A DNA stretch of 64,000 nt from CAYQNU01 sp964419055. Lineage in GTDB: Bacteria > Bacteroidota > Bacteroidia > Flavobacteriales_D > Parvicellaceae. The stretch spans positions 427,003 to 491,002 of the forward strand of contig CAYQNU010000001.1 in assembly GCA_964419055.1 (NCBI GenBank). Reading direction: 5' to 3'. The notes beneath the pieces are model-generated. The model ran no database searches. It worked only from the letters and a program-made list of their open reading frames with translations, and was not told the origin of the DNA. The number at the start of each line of letters is the position of its first letter. Position 1 is the first letter of the stretch. This document shows positions 55,439 to 64,000 of the stretch, in pieces. The position numbers were made by a program, and so were the translations under genes.

Positions 55439-56556
55439 AAAAGTTGATTTTCTATAATGGTTACAATTTCTTCAGATGAATTCCCTTTTCCATAAGGATT
55501 GGGAGCATTTTTCATTCTATTTAAAAGCATCTCATCATTCATCAAAATAGTGAACTTTGAAACAATTTCATATTTATTTGTTCCTACCAATAAAGCACAA
55601 CCGCTTTCAATTCCTTCAGGTCGTTCTGTTGTATCACGGGTAACTAAGATCGGAACATTTAAACTGGGTGCTTCTTCTTGTATTCCTCCTGAATCTGTAA
55701 TCACACAAAATGATTGGCGGAGTAAATAAATTAAATCATCGTAACCAACAGGTTCAATTAAAAAAACATTTGAAATATCTTTTAATTGTGGTCTAACCAT
55801 ATCTTGAACGATAGGATTAAGGTGAACCGGATAAATAAAACAACAATTGGGGAAAGATAATGCTAATTGTGCAATAGCTTGAGTCACTTCCTCTAAACCA
55901 CCATTAAAATTTTCTCTTCGGTGACCTGTAATCAAGATTCTTTTGTCATAAGACAGAAATTTTTGATAGCGTAAATTATATTTTTCAATATTATTATCAA
56001 TGATTGTTGAGCAAAGTAATAATGCATCAATAACGGTGTTTCCTACTGTAAAAACATTTGATTTGTTTTCAGTAAGTAAATTATTCGTTGATTCTTGCGT
56101 AGGTGCAAAATGAAAATCAGCAACTAAACCAATTGTTTGTCGATTTATTTCCTCTGGAAAAGGAGAAAACTTATTATTTGTTCTTAATCCTGCTTCAACA
56201 TGAGCTACCTTAATTTGATTATAATATCCTACTAATGCACCAACCATAGCTGATTGTGTATCTCCTTGTACAATAATTAAATCGGGTTTTAAATAGTCAA
56301 ATTTTTCTTGAATAGCCGAAAACAATAAACTAGTAATACCTGCTAGTTTTTGGTTTTTAAGCATTAAATTTAACTCTATAGTGGGCTCGACATTAAAAAA
56401 ATCAAATACTTGAGTTAACATTTCTTTATGTTGACCGGTAGAAATAATGATGGGTTCAAATTGCTTTCGTTCTTTAAACTTTAAAAATAAGGGAATCAAT
56501 TTGATAGCCTCTGGACGAGTACCAATTATAATGACTATTTTTTTAGGATTTTGCAT
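55435..56556 (-). CDS. wecB: UDP-N-acetylglucosamine 2-epimerase (non-hydrolysing)
   Basis: WecB interconverts UDP-GlcNAc and UDP-ManNAc for polysaccharide synthesis. The 373-aa protein has the family signatures GTRPEAIKLIPLF, QGDTQSAMVGAL, HVEAGLRT, FPEEINRQ, TGHRRENF, DSGGIQEEAP and TTERPEG, and normal length. It lies in the polysaccharide operon with overlaps of 14 bp and 4 bp to its neighbours, so translation is coupled. No gene for a UDP-ManNAc dehydrogenase is in the window, so the product may be used as ManNAc itself or oxidised by an enzyme encoded elsewhere. Confidence 0.95.
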   Translation of the reverse strand: MQNPKKIVIIIGTRPEAIKLIPLFLKFKERKQFEPIIISTGQHKEMLTQVFDFFNVEPTIELNLMLKNQKLAGITSLLFSAIQEKFDYLKPDLIIVQGDTQSAMVGALVGYYNQIKVAHVEAGLRTNNKFSPFPEEINRQTIGLVADFHFAPTQESTNNLLTENKSNVFTVGNTVIDALLLCSTIIDNNIEKYNLRYQKFLSYDKRILITGHRRENFNGGLEEVTQAIAQLALSFPNCCFIYPVHLNPIVQDMVRPQLKDISNVFLIEPVGYDDLIYLLRQSFCVITDSGGIQEEAPSLNVPILVTRDTTERPEGIESGCALLVGTNKYEIVSKFTILMNDEMLLNRMKNAPNPYGKGNSSEEIVTIIENQLF

Positions 56557-57778
56557 GCAGTTGCAAAAATAGATTATATAATCTATCTACATTAAAATTG
56601 ACATCGAAATCTTTTGGCAGATTAGAAGGATCAATTGAAAATTCTTTTTGACCAGTTAGACAATCCGTAATGAAAGTTTTAATCTCTGACTTTTCTGAAT
56701 GGCTGAATGCGGCCCCAAGATTATATTCATTAATAACTTCAGAAGTCGTGCTAAAGTGAGGGGAAATAGCCAAAATAGGCTTGCCAATAATCATATAATC
56801 TAATAATTTGGAAGGAAAAAAAACAGCTTTATTTGGGTCGGATATTGGAGCATCCAAAATCAACAAAACATCAGCTTCTTTTTGAATTTCTTTTGATTCA
56901 AAATAGGTGATAGGCCCCTTATTTTCCACAAAAGGTAATGAAAAATCTTTAAAAAGATTGGTAACATACGAATCTTTTGGCCCAATGAACTTAAAGGAAC
57001 TGGAAATCATCAATTCAGGTTGTTCGTTGAATAATTCCTGCAAGCATTCTAATAATAACTTAGGATTTCTTTCGTGCGTTAACCCCCCCGTATATAAAAA
57101 CTGCTTCCAAATTCTATTTTCATTTTGAGAATTTAATTTTGGGCCTAATTCAGATAAGTCATATACGTTTGGGTAAAATTGAAATTTTTCAGAAAACTGA
57201 GGGTATTTCTTTTTATAATAGGCAATCGTTTTATTTGATGTTAAACAAATAACGGATGCTTTATGAAAACATTTTTCTTCCCATTCCAAATTCCAAACTT
57301 CTGAATTCTGCAAATCATTGTCATTTTTTGACTTAAAAATCCACGGGTCACTCAGGTGAAGCACCCAAGGTTTATTAAAGTATTCAGCAAGTTTATAAGC
57401 CAATAGGGTAGAACTCAAAGGAAAACTTCGGCTATAAACAACATCAGGAATATGCTTAATTTTGGAAAGAGCATAGGGCACTTGTTTGTGAAATGAAAAC
57501 TTTGAATCCGGGTAATTTAGGATGTTAGACTTTAGTTTTCTTTTGATAAAATTTATATATTTATTTTCTCTTATAGGTAATTCAATAAGTTCCTTATACC
57601 CTGATAAATAGGGTTTCAAGTCAGCATTAGGCTCCATAAACAAAGTTGGGTTTTGGGAGGTAATGATCGAAAAATTAAGATCTGGTTTTTTCTTAAGAGC
57701 TGTGTAATATTTCAACACCTGAAGTGATTCTGGGTCACCTTTTGGTGGAAAAGCAATACTTACAAATAATACGTTCAA
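56543..57778 (-). CDS. Glycosyltransferase (GT4-like)
   Basis: The 411-aa protein has a GT-B layout with MNVLFVSIAFPPKGDPESLQ at the N-terminus and a C-terminal donor region (KEADVLLILDAPISDPNKAV, FFPSKLLDYMIIGKPILAIS) with the typical Lys/Glu-like arrangement of the GT4 family. Its start overlaps wecB by 14 bp. A run of seven G on the coding strand (plus-strand C7 at 57083-57089) encodes part of LYTGGLTHERN. Specificity is unknown. Confidence 0.82.
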   Translation of the reverse strand: MNVLFVSIAFPPKGDPESLQVLKYYTALKKKPDLNFSIITSQNPTLFMEPNADLKPYLSGYKELIELPIRENKYINFIKRKLKSNILNYPDSKFSFHKQVPYALSKIKHIPDVVYSRSFPLSSTLLAYKLAEYFNKPWVLHLSDPWIFKSKNDNDLQNSEVWNLEWEEKCFHKASVICLTSNKTIAYYKKKYPQFSEKFQFYPNVYDLSELGPKLNSQNENRIWKQFLYTGGLTHERNPKLLLECLQELFNEQPELMISSSFKFIGPKDSYVTNLFKDFSLPFVENKGPITYFESKEIQKEADVLLILDAPISDPNKAVFFPSKLLDYMIIGKPILAISPHFSTTSEVINEYNLGAAFSHSEKSEIKTFITDCLTGQKEFSIDPSNLPKDFDVNFNVDRLYNLFLQLHAKS

Positions 57779-57786
57779 AATGGGCT

Positions 57787-58857
57787 TTATTTATTGTTTT
57801 GGATAATTTGAGCAATTCGTTCTATTTGTTTGGGATAGGTATTATCCAATGCAAAATTAATTCTTTTTTGTCTGGATTCTTCAGAAAAATGATTGTTTTG
57901 ATTATTTAAAAAAGCATCAAAACTTTCTTCAATAGTTTCCACATCATTGTACATAAAAATTAAATCAGTGTCTTTATATTCGTGTGTATATGAAGCAAAA
58001 ACTGGTTTTCCACTACCTAAATATTGCATAATTTTGTGAGAATCTTCTAATTGTTTGGGATACTTCTTTGATTGATAGGCAAGTAGACAAAAATCTGAGT
58101 TTAACATTTCATTAATTACATCTTCAGGTTTCACTTCAGCTTTAAAAATTGAGTTTTTTGCAGTTAGGGCTTTTTTATAAAAAAGCTCTTGATTTTTGTC
58201 TAGCGTACCTGATTTTGTCCCAATAAAACTGAATAATACATCACTTCTATGTTTAATCAATTTATAAATTGCTTCCCAATCTAAATATTTAATTGTTAGA
58301 TTACCAATGTATAAACATTTTTTTTGATGATTATTTATAATAAATCCAACATTTTCGGATAAAAAATAACCATGTCTAATTTTAAAACATCTGCTGTTAA
58401 ATATTTTCATTTTATTGATAATTGCATCTGAAATTCCAAAGCAATAATCAGCATTCTGTACGAGTTCTTTAAAATAAAAATTCTCAGATAAATCAACTAT
58501 ATGGGCGATTTTCAATTTAGATTTAAATAAATCTAAATAATACAATCGCGAGGTATCAAAAGACCAAATTATATCAACTTGATTATTTTCAATTTTATTA
58601 ATTATTGAATAAACCTCCCTCTTCATGAATAGTTTTCTTAAAAATTTTGGAAAAAAACGTAGCCCTTTGACTTTTTTATATTCATTAATTATAGATAATT
58701 TTTCAACTTTAAAATCTTTATCATTATTTGGTGGATTTATAAAATACACCTTATTAGTCTTTGCTAATTCTTTAGCATAGTGATGTTTTGAAACGGGTAG
58801 AGCATTCCATAAATCAGGAGATATTATTACTATTGTTTTATTTTCAATTTTCATCAT
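57787..58857 (-). CDS. Glycosyltransferase
   Basis: The 356-aa protein looks like a GT-B glycosyltransferase: an N-terminal strand (NKTIVIISPDLWNALPVSKH), the middle linker SRCFKIRHGYFL, and a C-terminal donor domain (CLYIGNLTIKYLDWEAI, FCLLAYQSKKYPKQLEDSHK, MQYLGSGKPVFAS). It resembles GT1/TuaH-like glycosyltransferases of capsule clusters. Its start overlaps the next glycosyltransferase by 14 bp, and an 8-bp gap separates it from the one that follows. Specificity is unknown. Confidence 0.78.
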   Translation of the reverse strand: MMKIENKTIVIISPDLWNALPVSKHHYAKELAKTNKVYFINPPNNDKDFKVEKLSIINEYKKVKGLRFFPKFLRKLFMKREVYSIINKIENNQVDIIWSFDTSRLYYLDLFKSKLKIAHIVDLSENFYFKELVQNADYCFGISDAIINKMKIFNSRCFKIRHGYFLSENVGFIINNHQKKCLYIGNLTIKYLDWEAIYKLIKHRSDVLFSFIGTKSGTLDKNQELFYKKALTAKNSIFKAEVKPEDVINEMLNSDFCLLAYQSKKYPKQLEDSHKIMQYLGSGKPVFASYTHEYKDTDLIFMYNDVETIEESFDAFLNNQNNHFSEESRQKRINFALDNTYPKQIERIAQIIQNNK

Positions 58858-59974
58858 TTAGAATCGAATAGTATTTTTTACCAATTATTTCTTTAGAAAA
58901 GATGGTTTTTGCTTTTGAAGCAATATTTTGATTATTAAATAAAGATTTGTCTTCAAGAGATTGTAAGATTACTTTTTTCCAACTTTCCACTGAATTCTCA
59001 TTTACTAAAACTCCCATTTCAGCTGTTAAATACTCTGGTATTGCTCCTACATTAGAAGCGATAACTGGAGTTCCACACATTAAAGCTTCTGCACAAACTA
59101 CTGAAAAAGTTTCATAATCAGAATTATGAAGAAAATAGGTGGTTGAGTTCATTTCTTCGGCAATTTCTTTACTTGATAACGTTCCTAAAAAAGTCACAGT
59201 TTCTTTCAAATTATAGTCCGAAACCATTTGTTTCATTTCAATTAAAAGCGGTCCTTCACCAGCAATTCTTATAGAAAAGTTCAAATTGTGATTTTCCTTT
59301 AGTTGATGAAATGCTTCAATTATTATAAATGGGTTTTTTGGGGATTTCCAATAGCTTAACATAAAAAATGAAGGTTGGTTTGATACTTTCCTATTTAAAA
59401 AGAATAAATTTTCGTCAACGGTATTAAAAAGAATTTTTGAATTAATTATTTGTGATGAGAATACATTTAAATCTTTTGATAAAGACTTTGAAACCGCTAT
59501 TACATTTAGTTTTTTTAATTTGAATAAATTTTTAATTCTCTTTGGAGGTGTAATTTGCCCAAAATTATAATGATAAGCACTCCAATGTTCTGTTACAAAA
59601 AATTTCTTTTTAGTTAAAAAATGAAACCATTTAGCATAAGTTAATAAAGGATAAGCAATATGAAAATTATAACATTTAATTTTCCTCTTTTTAACTTTAA
59701 AAAGCCAAACATATAAAAAGAGCAAGGTTGTAATAATTTCTTTAAAAAACCATCTTTCAGTTTTCAAATAAATAATATATGAAAATTCATTTTCTGATAA
59801 TGCGCGAAAACAAATAGCTCTTTTTCCTGAACGCACTTGTATGTGATATATTACATTATCATAAAAAGGTGTAAGTGTTTCAATTTGTCGTTTAATCCAA
59901 ATCGCTTCATCTGGATTTTCCTTAGATGGATACCAATTTACAAAATGACCTATTTTTTTTTTTTGTGGATTCAA
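58844..59974 (-). CDS. GT4 family glycosyltransferase with a 12-A tract at its start
   Basis: The 376-aa protein is a clear GT4 member: the donor-binding domain has FMLSYWKSPKNPFIIIEAFH, IAGEGPLLIEMKQMV, VTFLGTLSSKEIAEEM and the EX7E-type motif (YETFSVVCAEALMCGTPVIA). The coding strand carries twelve consecutive A in codons 4-8 (MNPQKKKIGHF), seen as T12 at 59953-59964 on the plus strand. A slipped base there would shift the frame right after the start. The gene lies in the polysaccharide operon, 74 bp after the SGNH-like gene. Confidence 0.88.
   Translation of the reverse strand: MNPQKKKIGHFVNWYPSKENPDEAIWIKRQIETLTPFYDNVIYHIQVRSGKRAICFRALSENEFSYIIYLKTERWFFKEIITTLLFLYVWLFKVKKRKIKCYNFHIAYPLLTYAKWFHFLTKKKFFVTEHWSAYHYNFGQITPPKRIKNLFKLKKLNVIAVSKSLSKDLNVFSSQIINSKILFNTVDENLFFLNRKVSNQPSFFMLSYWKSPKNPFIIIEAFHQLKENHNLNFSIRIAGEGPLLIEMKQMVSDYNLKETVTFLGTLSSKEIAEEMNSTTYFLHNSDYETFSVVCAEALMCGTPVIASNVGAIPEYLTAEMGVLVNENSVESWKKVILQSLEDKSLFNNQNIASKAKTIFSKEIIGKKYYSILNDEN
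59953..59964. repeat. Homopolymer tract (T12 / A12) at the start of a glycosyltransferase gene
   Basis: Twelve consecutive T on the plus strand are A12 in the coding strand of the gene at 58844-59974, spanning codons 4-8. Tracts of this length are prone to slippage. Confidence 0.9.
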
Positions 59975-60048
59975 CGTTTATTATAATTGAAGAATGCTAA
60001 AATAAGTATTGTTTTTGAATTAATCTTCTTAAATTAATTTATTAATAG

Positions 60049-60981
60049 TTATTTCAAAATTTTATCATTTAATAGTCTTTCAATCAACTTTTCGTTAAAA
60101 ATATTTACACCATTTTGATTTAAATGATTGTTATCATAAAAATGTAAAGAATCATTTAATTTCACTAATTTGTTAAAGTTATAATATTGTCCGTTTTTTG
60201 AAATTAAAGAATCAAAAATTAAATTATTAGTTATTGAATTGTTTAAGGCATTGGTGACTGGGGCCTGAACTAATACGTAAGGTATCTTAATACTTTTCAG
60301 AAACTGTACTATTCTTAAAAATGCCTCAACTTGCACTTTTTTTAGTCTCCAATTTGATTTTTCAATCTTTTGATTAGATTTCCAATATTCTACTTTCTTT
60401 TCATTAAATCCTCCTGAAATATAGAGGTCATTTGAATTTACAGGAATATTAACGTTTTCAATTCCAAATAAATTTTGTTTATACAAACTAAATATAAGGG
60501 AGTTATAAACTTTTAAATGATTTTGACTAAACGTTAATTTAACCATATCCCAATCTATTGGGATGTTAGCAATAATATCTAAAGATGATTCAATTCCATC
60601 GTTTACAAATGTACCAGGGAACACTTCAATAATTATTAACTTTGGATTTAATTTATTTACAAAACGTTTTACTAAAATTTCTGTTTGCAAAAAACTTTGA
60701 CCACTTGTGCCTAAATTGAAACTTGAAAACCCATAATTGGAAAAAATTCTTGGATCAAATCCTCTATATGAATGAGATGAACCTAAAAATAACACATCAA
60801 TATTTTGAAAGTTTTTCAATTCCTCAAATCTAATATTTGTCGAACCATAAGAACCCATTTTAAAATTCAAATTTTTTTTTGCAATTGAAGGTGCGAATTC
60901 ACCCCAAATAATAATCATAATTGGGTAAAAAATCAATAAAAATAAAATAAATTTTAAACTATCTTTTATGAATTTAGTCAT
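60049..60981 (-). CDS. SGNH-like protein, probable partner of the MBOAT acyltransferase
   Basis: The 310-aa protein has an N-terminal membrane anchor (FILFLLIFYPIMIIIWGEF) and a region with FLGSSHSYRGFDP (an SGNH block-I-like Ser) and, near the end, DNNHLNQNGVNIF (Asp/His block V). This pattern matches the AlgJ/AlgX/DltD-like proteins that finish O-acyl transfer for MBOAT enzymes. It lies 5 bp after the MBOAT gene. It probably acts outside the inner membrane to acylate the polysaccharide made by this cluster. Confidence 0.72.
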   Translation of the reverse strand: MTKFIKDSLKFILFLLIFYPIMIIIWGEFAPSIAKKNLNFKMGSYGSTNIRFEELKNFQNIDVLFLGSSHSYRGFDPRIFSNYGFSSFNLGTSGQSFLQTEILVKRFVNKLNPKLIIIEVFPGTFVNDGIESSLDIIANIPIDWDMVKLTFSQNHLKVYNSLIFSLYKQNLFGIENVNIPVNSNDLYISGGFNEKKVEYWKSNQKIEKSNWRLKKVQVEAFLRIVQFLKSIKIPYVLVQAPVTNALNNSITNNLIFDSLISKNGQYYNFNKLVKLNDSLHFYDNNHLNQNGVNIFNEKLIERLLNDKILK

Positions 60982-60986
60982 ACTAA

Positions 60987-62438
60987 TTAGAATTGAAAAT
61001 ATATAAATGGCATTTCTTCAGTATGCATATACATACCCATTAAAAAAATAATAAAAGCATAAATTGACCACCTAAAAGATCTTTTTGAAATCTGTTCAAT
61101 AAAAACCAAAGCATGAAGGTGCTTTCGTCCTATCCATTCTACAATAAACATAAATAAAATTAATGCAAATATTAAAACAACCCCTCTCTTATCAACAATA
61201 TTTGGAACTTCAAATAAACTCATCGAAAAAATTTCAGCTAAATAATTCATTGCATGATTCATGTTTTCTGCTCTAAAAAATATCCAAGAAATTACAACAA
61301 TAAAAAATGTAAAAGCCATTTTGTAAAGATCTGAAATAGATGGTAAAAAACGATTTTCACTTGCAAGATTTATGTGTTTTTTGTTCCTATTCGTTAAGAG
61401 CAGCGGCAGAAAATAAATAGCATTTAATCCTCCCCAAACAATAAATGTCCAATTGGCACCGTGCCAAAAACCACTGATTAGAAAAATAATAAATGTATTT
61501 CTAATTTTATGCCATAATCCGCCTTGACTTCCACCTAATGGAATATAAATATAATCTTTAAACCAGGTTGTAAGTGATATGTGCCATCTACGCCAAAATT
61601 CAGCAATATCTCTTGAAAAATAGGGAAAAGCAAAATTCCTCATTAAATCAAAACCAAATAATTTTGATACGCCAATTGCGATATCTGAATATCCAGAAAA
61701 ATCGCCATATATTTGAATTGAAAAAAGTATAGCTCCTATCAACAGCGAAATGCCATTAAATTCATCCGAATTGTTAAAAATTAAATTTGCATAATGGGCG
61801 CAATTATCAGCAATTACTACTTTTTTAAATAATCCCCAAAGAATTTGCCTCAAACCATCAGAAGCCAAATCTTGTTTAAACACTCTTTTTGAATGAAATT
61901 GGGGGAGTAAATTGGTTGCTCTTTCTATAGGGCCGGCAACTAATTGAGGGAAAAAACTCACAAAAGCCATAAAATCAATTAAGCTGTTGGTTGGTTTTAA
62001 CACCCCTCTATGAACATCAATTGTATAACTTAAAGTTTGAAACGTATAAAAACTTATTCCAACAGGTAATATAATATTTAATGAAGACATATTTAATTCC
62101 ATTCCTAATAAAGAAAAAGCACTTACAAAATTTTCGATAAAAAAATTATAATATTTAAAAATACCTAATAAACCCAGATTTATTACTAAACTCGTAATTA
62201 GAAGTAATTTTCTTTTCGATTTAAGGGGATTCTTTGTGATCAGATTAGCTATCCCAAAATCAACAATTGTACTAAAAAACATTAAAAATAGAAAACGCCA
62301 ATCCCACCATCCGTAGAATACATAACTAGCCAATACGATAAAAATATTTTGAGCTTTTAAGTTTCTATTAAATATTCCCCAATATAAAATAAAGACTAAA
62401 GGTAAAAAAACAATAAAATCGATCGAATTAAATAGCAT
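60987..62438 (-). CDS. MBOAT O-acyltransferase (AlgI-like)
   Basis: The 483-aa multi-pass membrane protein carries the AlgI-type MBOAT signatures: FSGYSDIAIGVSKLFGF, FWRRWHISLTTWFKDYIYIP and SGFWHGANWTFIVWGGLN, with the catalytic His in the last. It moves an acyl group, probably acetyl, across the membrane for O-acylation of a polysaccharide. Its start overlaps the upstream glycosyltransferase by 11 bp, and the SGNH-like partner follows 5 bp later, so the pair is tied to this operon. Confidence 0.93.
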   Translation of the reverse strand: MLFNSIDFIVFLPLVFILYWGIFNRNLKAQNIFIVLASYVFYGWWDWRFLFLMFFSTIVDFGIANLITKNPLKSKRKLLLITSLVINLGLLGIFKYYNFFIENFVSAFSLLGMELNMSSLNIILPVGISFYTFQTLSYTIDVHRGVLKPTNSLIDFMAFVSFFPQLVAGPIERATNLLPQFHSKRVFKQDLASDGLRQILWGLFKKVVIADNCAHYANLIFNNSDEFNGISLLIGAILFSIQIYGDFSGYSDIAIGVSKLFGFDLMRNFAFPYFSRDIAEFWRRWHISLTTWFKDYIYIPLGGSQGGLWHKIRNTFIIFLISGFWHGANWTFIVWGGLNAIYFLPLLLTNRNKKHINLASENRFLPSISDLYKMAFTFFIVVISWIFFRAENMNHAMNYLAEIFSMSLFEVPNIVDKRGVVLIFALILFMFIVEWIGRKHLHALVFIEQISKRSFRWSIYAFIIFLMGMYMHTEEMPFIYFQF

Positions 62439-63738
62439 TATTACAAATATGTTTATTAATTAATTCTGATTGAATTTTAGTTTGATTTTCTCTTGAAAAT
62501 TGTTGAATTTCATTTTCATTTGAATCTTGAGTGCAGTATCCATAAATTTTCCATTCATTATATTTTAATAAAAGAAAATCTGAAATTTCATCGGAGTCAT
62601 TTAAACATACACCCGAGTTAGTTATGTTTATTAATTCAGAGACAGCACCAATATCTGTTGGTGAAGCCAAAATAGGTTTTCTGCTACTAATATATTCATA
62701 TATTTTACCCGAAAGAGTTCCAGGAATATTAGGAGTCGTTGGAAAAATTAAAACTGAAGCTGTTTTTTGATAATTCAATGCATCGCTTTTAGAAACCCTT
62801 TTTGTTATATTTAATACATCTTCTGAAAACAAGGCTCTTAATTTTTCAATTTTATCAAGAATGTCAGAATTTTCTTTCAATACGCCAATAAAATTTATTC
62901 TTACCGTATTTTTTTCTACTTTATTTAAAAATTTAACCATTCCTTCTGAAATAATATCAATATTTTGATCAGGATAAATCGTCCCAGTACTTGAAATATT
63001 AAAAACATTTGATTTTATAATTTCTTTAGTATTGTTTTTAGTTGCTTCAAATCCATTTGAAACAACAAACGCTTTAATATTAGTAACTGCACTCAGCTTT
63101 TTAGCCCAAACTTCACTAGTAATTGATAAATATAAGGCTTTTTTAGACCATTTTTTCCACCAAAATTGTATAAAAAATGATTTTATTTTTTCAGTTCGGT
63201 TTTGTTTTCTAACTAAATGTAAAATTCTATTATCCCATAAATCTCTAAAATCAATAACGTAAGGAATTTTAAATTTTGAATTTATTAATTTACAACTTTT
63301 TAAATGAAAATGTGGTGAATACACTGCTAAAACAACATCGTATTTATTTGTTTTAAAATGCTCTTTTAAAAAATATTTTTCGGTTAATGAAAAATCTAAT
63401 AATTCGGCTGTAGTATCAATATGACCAAAAACCCAAGAAAATAAAATTCCTAATTTATTAATTTTACTTTTTTCAATAAAACTTAAGATTTTACTTCTTT
63501 TAAAAGTTCCTAATGGAAGCCTTATAACTGAATAATTGTCTAATTTTTCATATTTTGTTCGATCATAAATATCTTTAGATTTACATTTTGGTTCATCTTT
63601 AATTTTATCCCACTGAAAAGTTAGAATTGTTGGTTCAAGTCCAAATTTTTTAAAATGGTTAGCATAGCCCAATGTTCTTTGAGATGCTATTACATTCATA
63701 GGTTCAAAGTGATAAGATAAAATAAGAATTTTCTTCAC
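62428..63738 (-). CDS. Glycosyltransferase (GT4-like), first gene of the operon
   Basis: The 436-aa protein has a GT-B fold, with N-terminal KKILILSYHFEPMNVIASQR (similar to WcaI/GT4 proteins that start with a HFxP motif) and a C-terminal donor region (SVLIFPTTPNIPGTLSGKIY, EYISSRKPILASPT). It starts the leftward polysaccharide operon. A TAnnTTTG box (63769-63776, minus strand) is placed to give a leader of about 25 nt. Specificity is unknown. Confidence 0.82.
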   Translation of the reverse strand: MKKILILSYHFEPMNVIASQRTLGYANHFKKFGLEPTILTFQWDKIKDEPKCKSKDIYDRTKYEKLDNYSVIRLPLGTFKRSKILSFIEKSKINKLGILFSWVFGHIDTTAELLDFSLTEKYFLKEHFKTNKYDVVLAVYSPHFHLKSCKLINSKFKIPYVIDFRDLWDNRILHLVRKQNRTEKIKSFFIQFWWKKWSKKALYLSITSEVWAKKLSAVTNIKAFVVSNGFEATKNNTKEIIKSNVFNISSTGTIYPDQNIDIISEGMVKFLNKVEKNTVRINFIGVLKENSDILDKIEKLRALFSEDVLNITKRVSKSDALNYQKTASVLIFPTTPNIPGTLSGKIYEYISSRKPILASPTDIGAVSELINITNSGVCLNDSDEISDFLLLKYNEWKIYGYCTQDSNENEIQQFSRENQTKIQSELINKHICNNAI

Positions 63739-63768
63739 TGAAATTTAAAATAATACCATTTAATTCAA

Positions 63769-63776
63769 CAAAATTA
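63769..63776 (-). promoter_or_regulatory. Possible promoter -7 element of the polysaccharide operon
   Basis: The minus strand reads TAATTTTG (TAnnTTTG), 30 bp before the ATG at 63738. No -33 match stands at the proper distance and the region is very AT-rich, so chance is possible. The rest of 63777-64000 holds no gene I can support. Confidence 0.35.
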
Positions 63777-64000
63777 ATAATTAAACTATCAATATCACAG
63801 ATATTTTTTTACTTTAGAATATTTTGATACTTTTGGAAAATATTCAACTTTTTACACAATAAAATTTATTAAATTATATTTGAAAAAACAGATTTATTTT
63901 GAAAATCTTGATGGATTAATGTAACCTCCCCTTTTTTAGGACAGTTTGTAAATATACAAATTTTGAATTTAATTTGCGGTGCTGATTAGGAAACAAAAAC

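Noticed and set aside
63777..64000. Small gene or RNA in the right-end gap
   Set aside because: The stretch is very AT-rich with frequent stops in all frames and no convincing hairpin or coding signal; it is probably upstream regulatory DNA.

Overview
The window comes from a low-GC member of the Bacteroidota, most likely Flavobacteriales. The signs are type IX secretion sorting domains of both kinds (type A tails and gliding-motility-type CHU_C tails), PorP/SprF outer-membrane proteins, SpoIIE phosphatases on Reg_prop or TPR sensor modules, a Crp-fused response regulator, and promoters with the Bacteroidota -7 element TAnnTTTG. I saw no tRNA, rRNA or CRISPR array. No gene-free stretch exceeds 300 bases; the longest, at the right end (63739-64000), is AT-rich and holds at most a promoter.

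Layout. 1-3546: a truncated gene, a strong terminator, then three exported proteins of unknown role. 3552-5484: a Kelch protein with a T9SS tail, and a HAD phosphatase (hxpB-like). 5595-16943: a five-gene operon read leftward, giant adhesin / PorP / giant adhesin / PorP / OmpA-type peptidoglycan anchor. 17162-19278: an OmpR-type two-component pair. 19287-24779: a thioredoxin-fold protein without its CxxC, coaD, and a very long leuS. 24883-37548: a small membrane protein, two SpoIIE-family signalling proteins, a T9SS cargo protein, an S9 peptidase and an ABC transporter. 37692-45210: dprA, a LolC/E-type permease, two small exported proteins, a MutS2-like ATPase and an acyltransferase. 45360-49794: a YkgJ-type protein, a PAS kinase with a response-regulator/Crp fusion, and a divergent universal stress protein. 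49862-54230: a patatin, an unknown protein and a MoxR/DUF58 pair. 54227-63738: a leftward polysaccharide operon of five glycosyltransferases, WecB, an MBOAT acyltransferase and its SGNH-like partner.

The most unusual signal is a family of GC-rich palindromes that have entered protein-coding genes in frame. In leuS a roughly 500-bp segment (about 22633-23133), bounded by two such palindromes, encodes a DUF559 (Vsr-like, PD-(D/E)XK) nuclease domain fused into the synthetase, whose own motifs are all intact. A related compound palindrome without a nuclease sits in frame in a SpoIIE phosphatase gene (33474-33552). The two loci share the core CTCCATTGGAG. This looks like a small mobile element that survives inside essential genes by being translated through, with DUF559 as a candidate mobiliser.

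Two further signals deserve attention. A long terminator-like hairpin (28773-28820) contains the start codon and -7 box of the next gene, so read-through RNA, but not RNA started at that promoter, could fold it. Homopolymer tracts in three glycosyltransferase genes (A12, G7, G7 on the coding strand) suggest possible phase variation of the polysaccharide.
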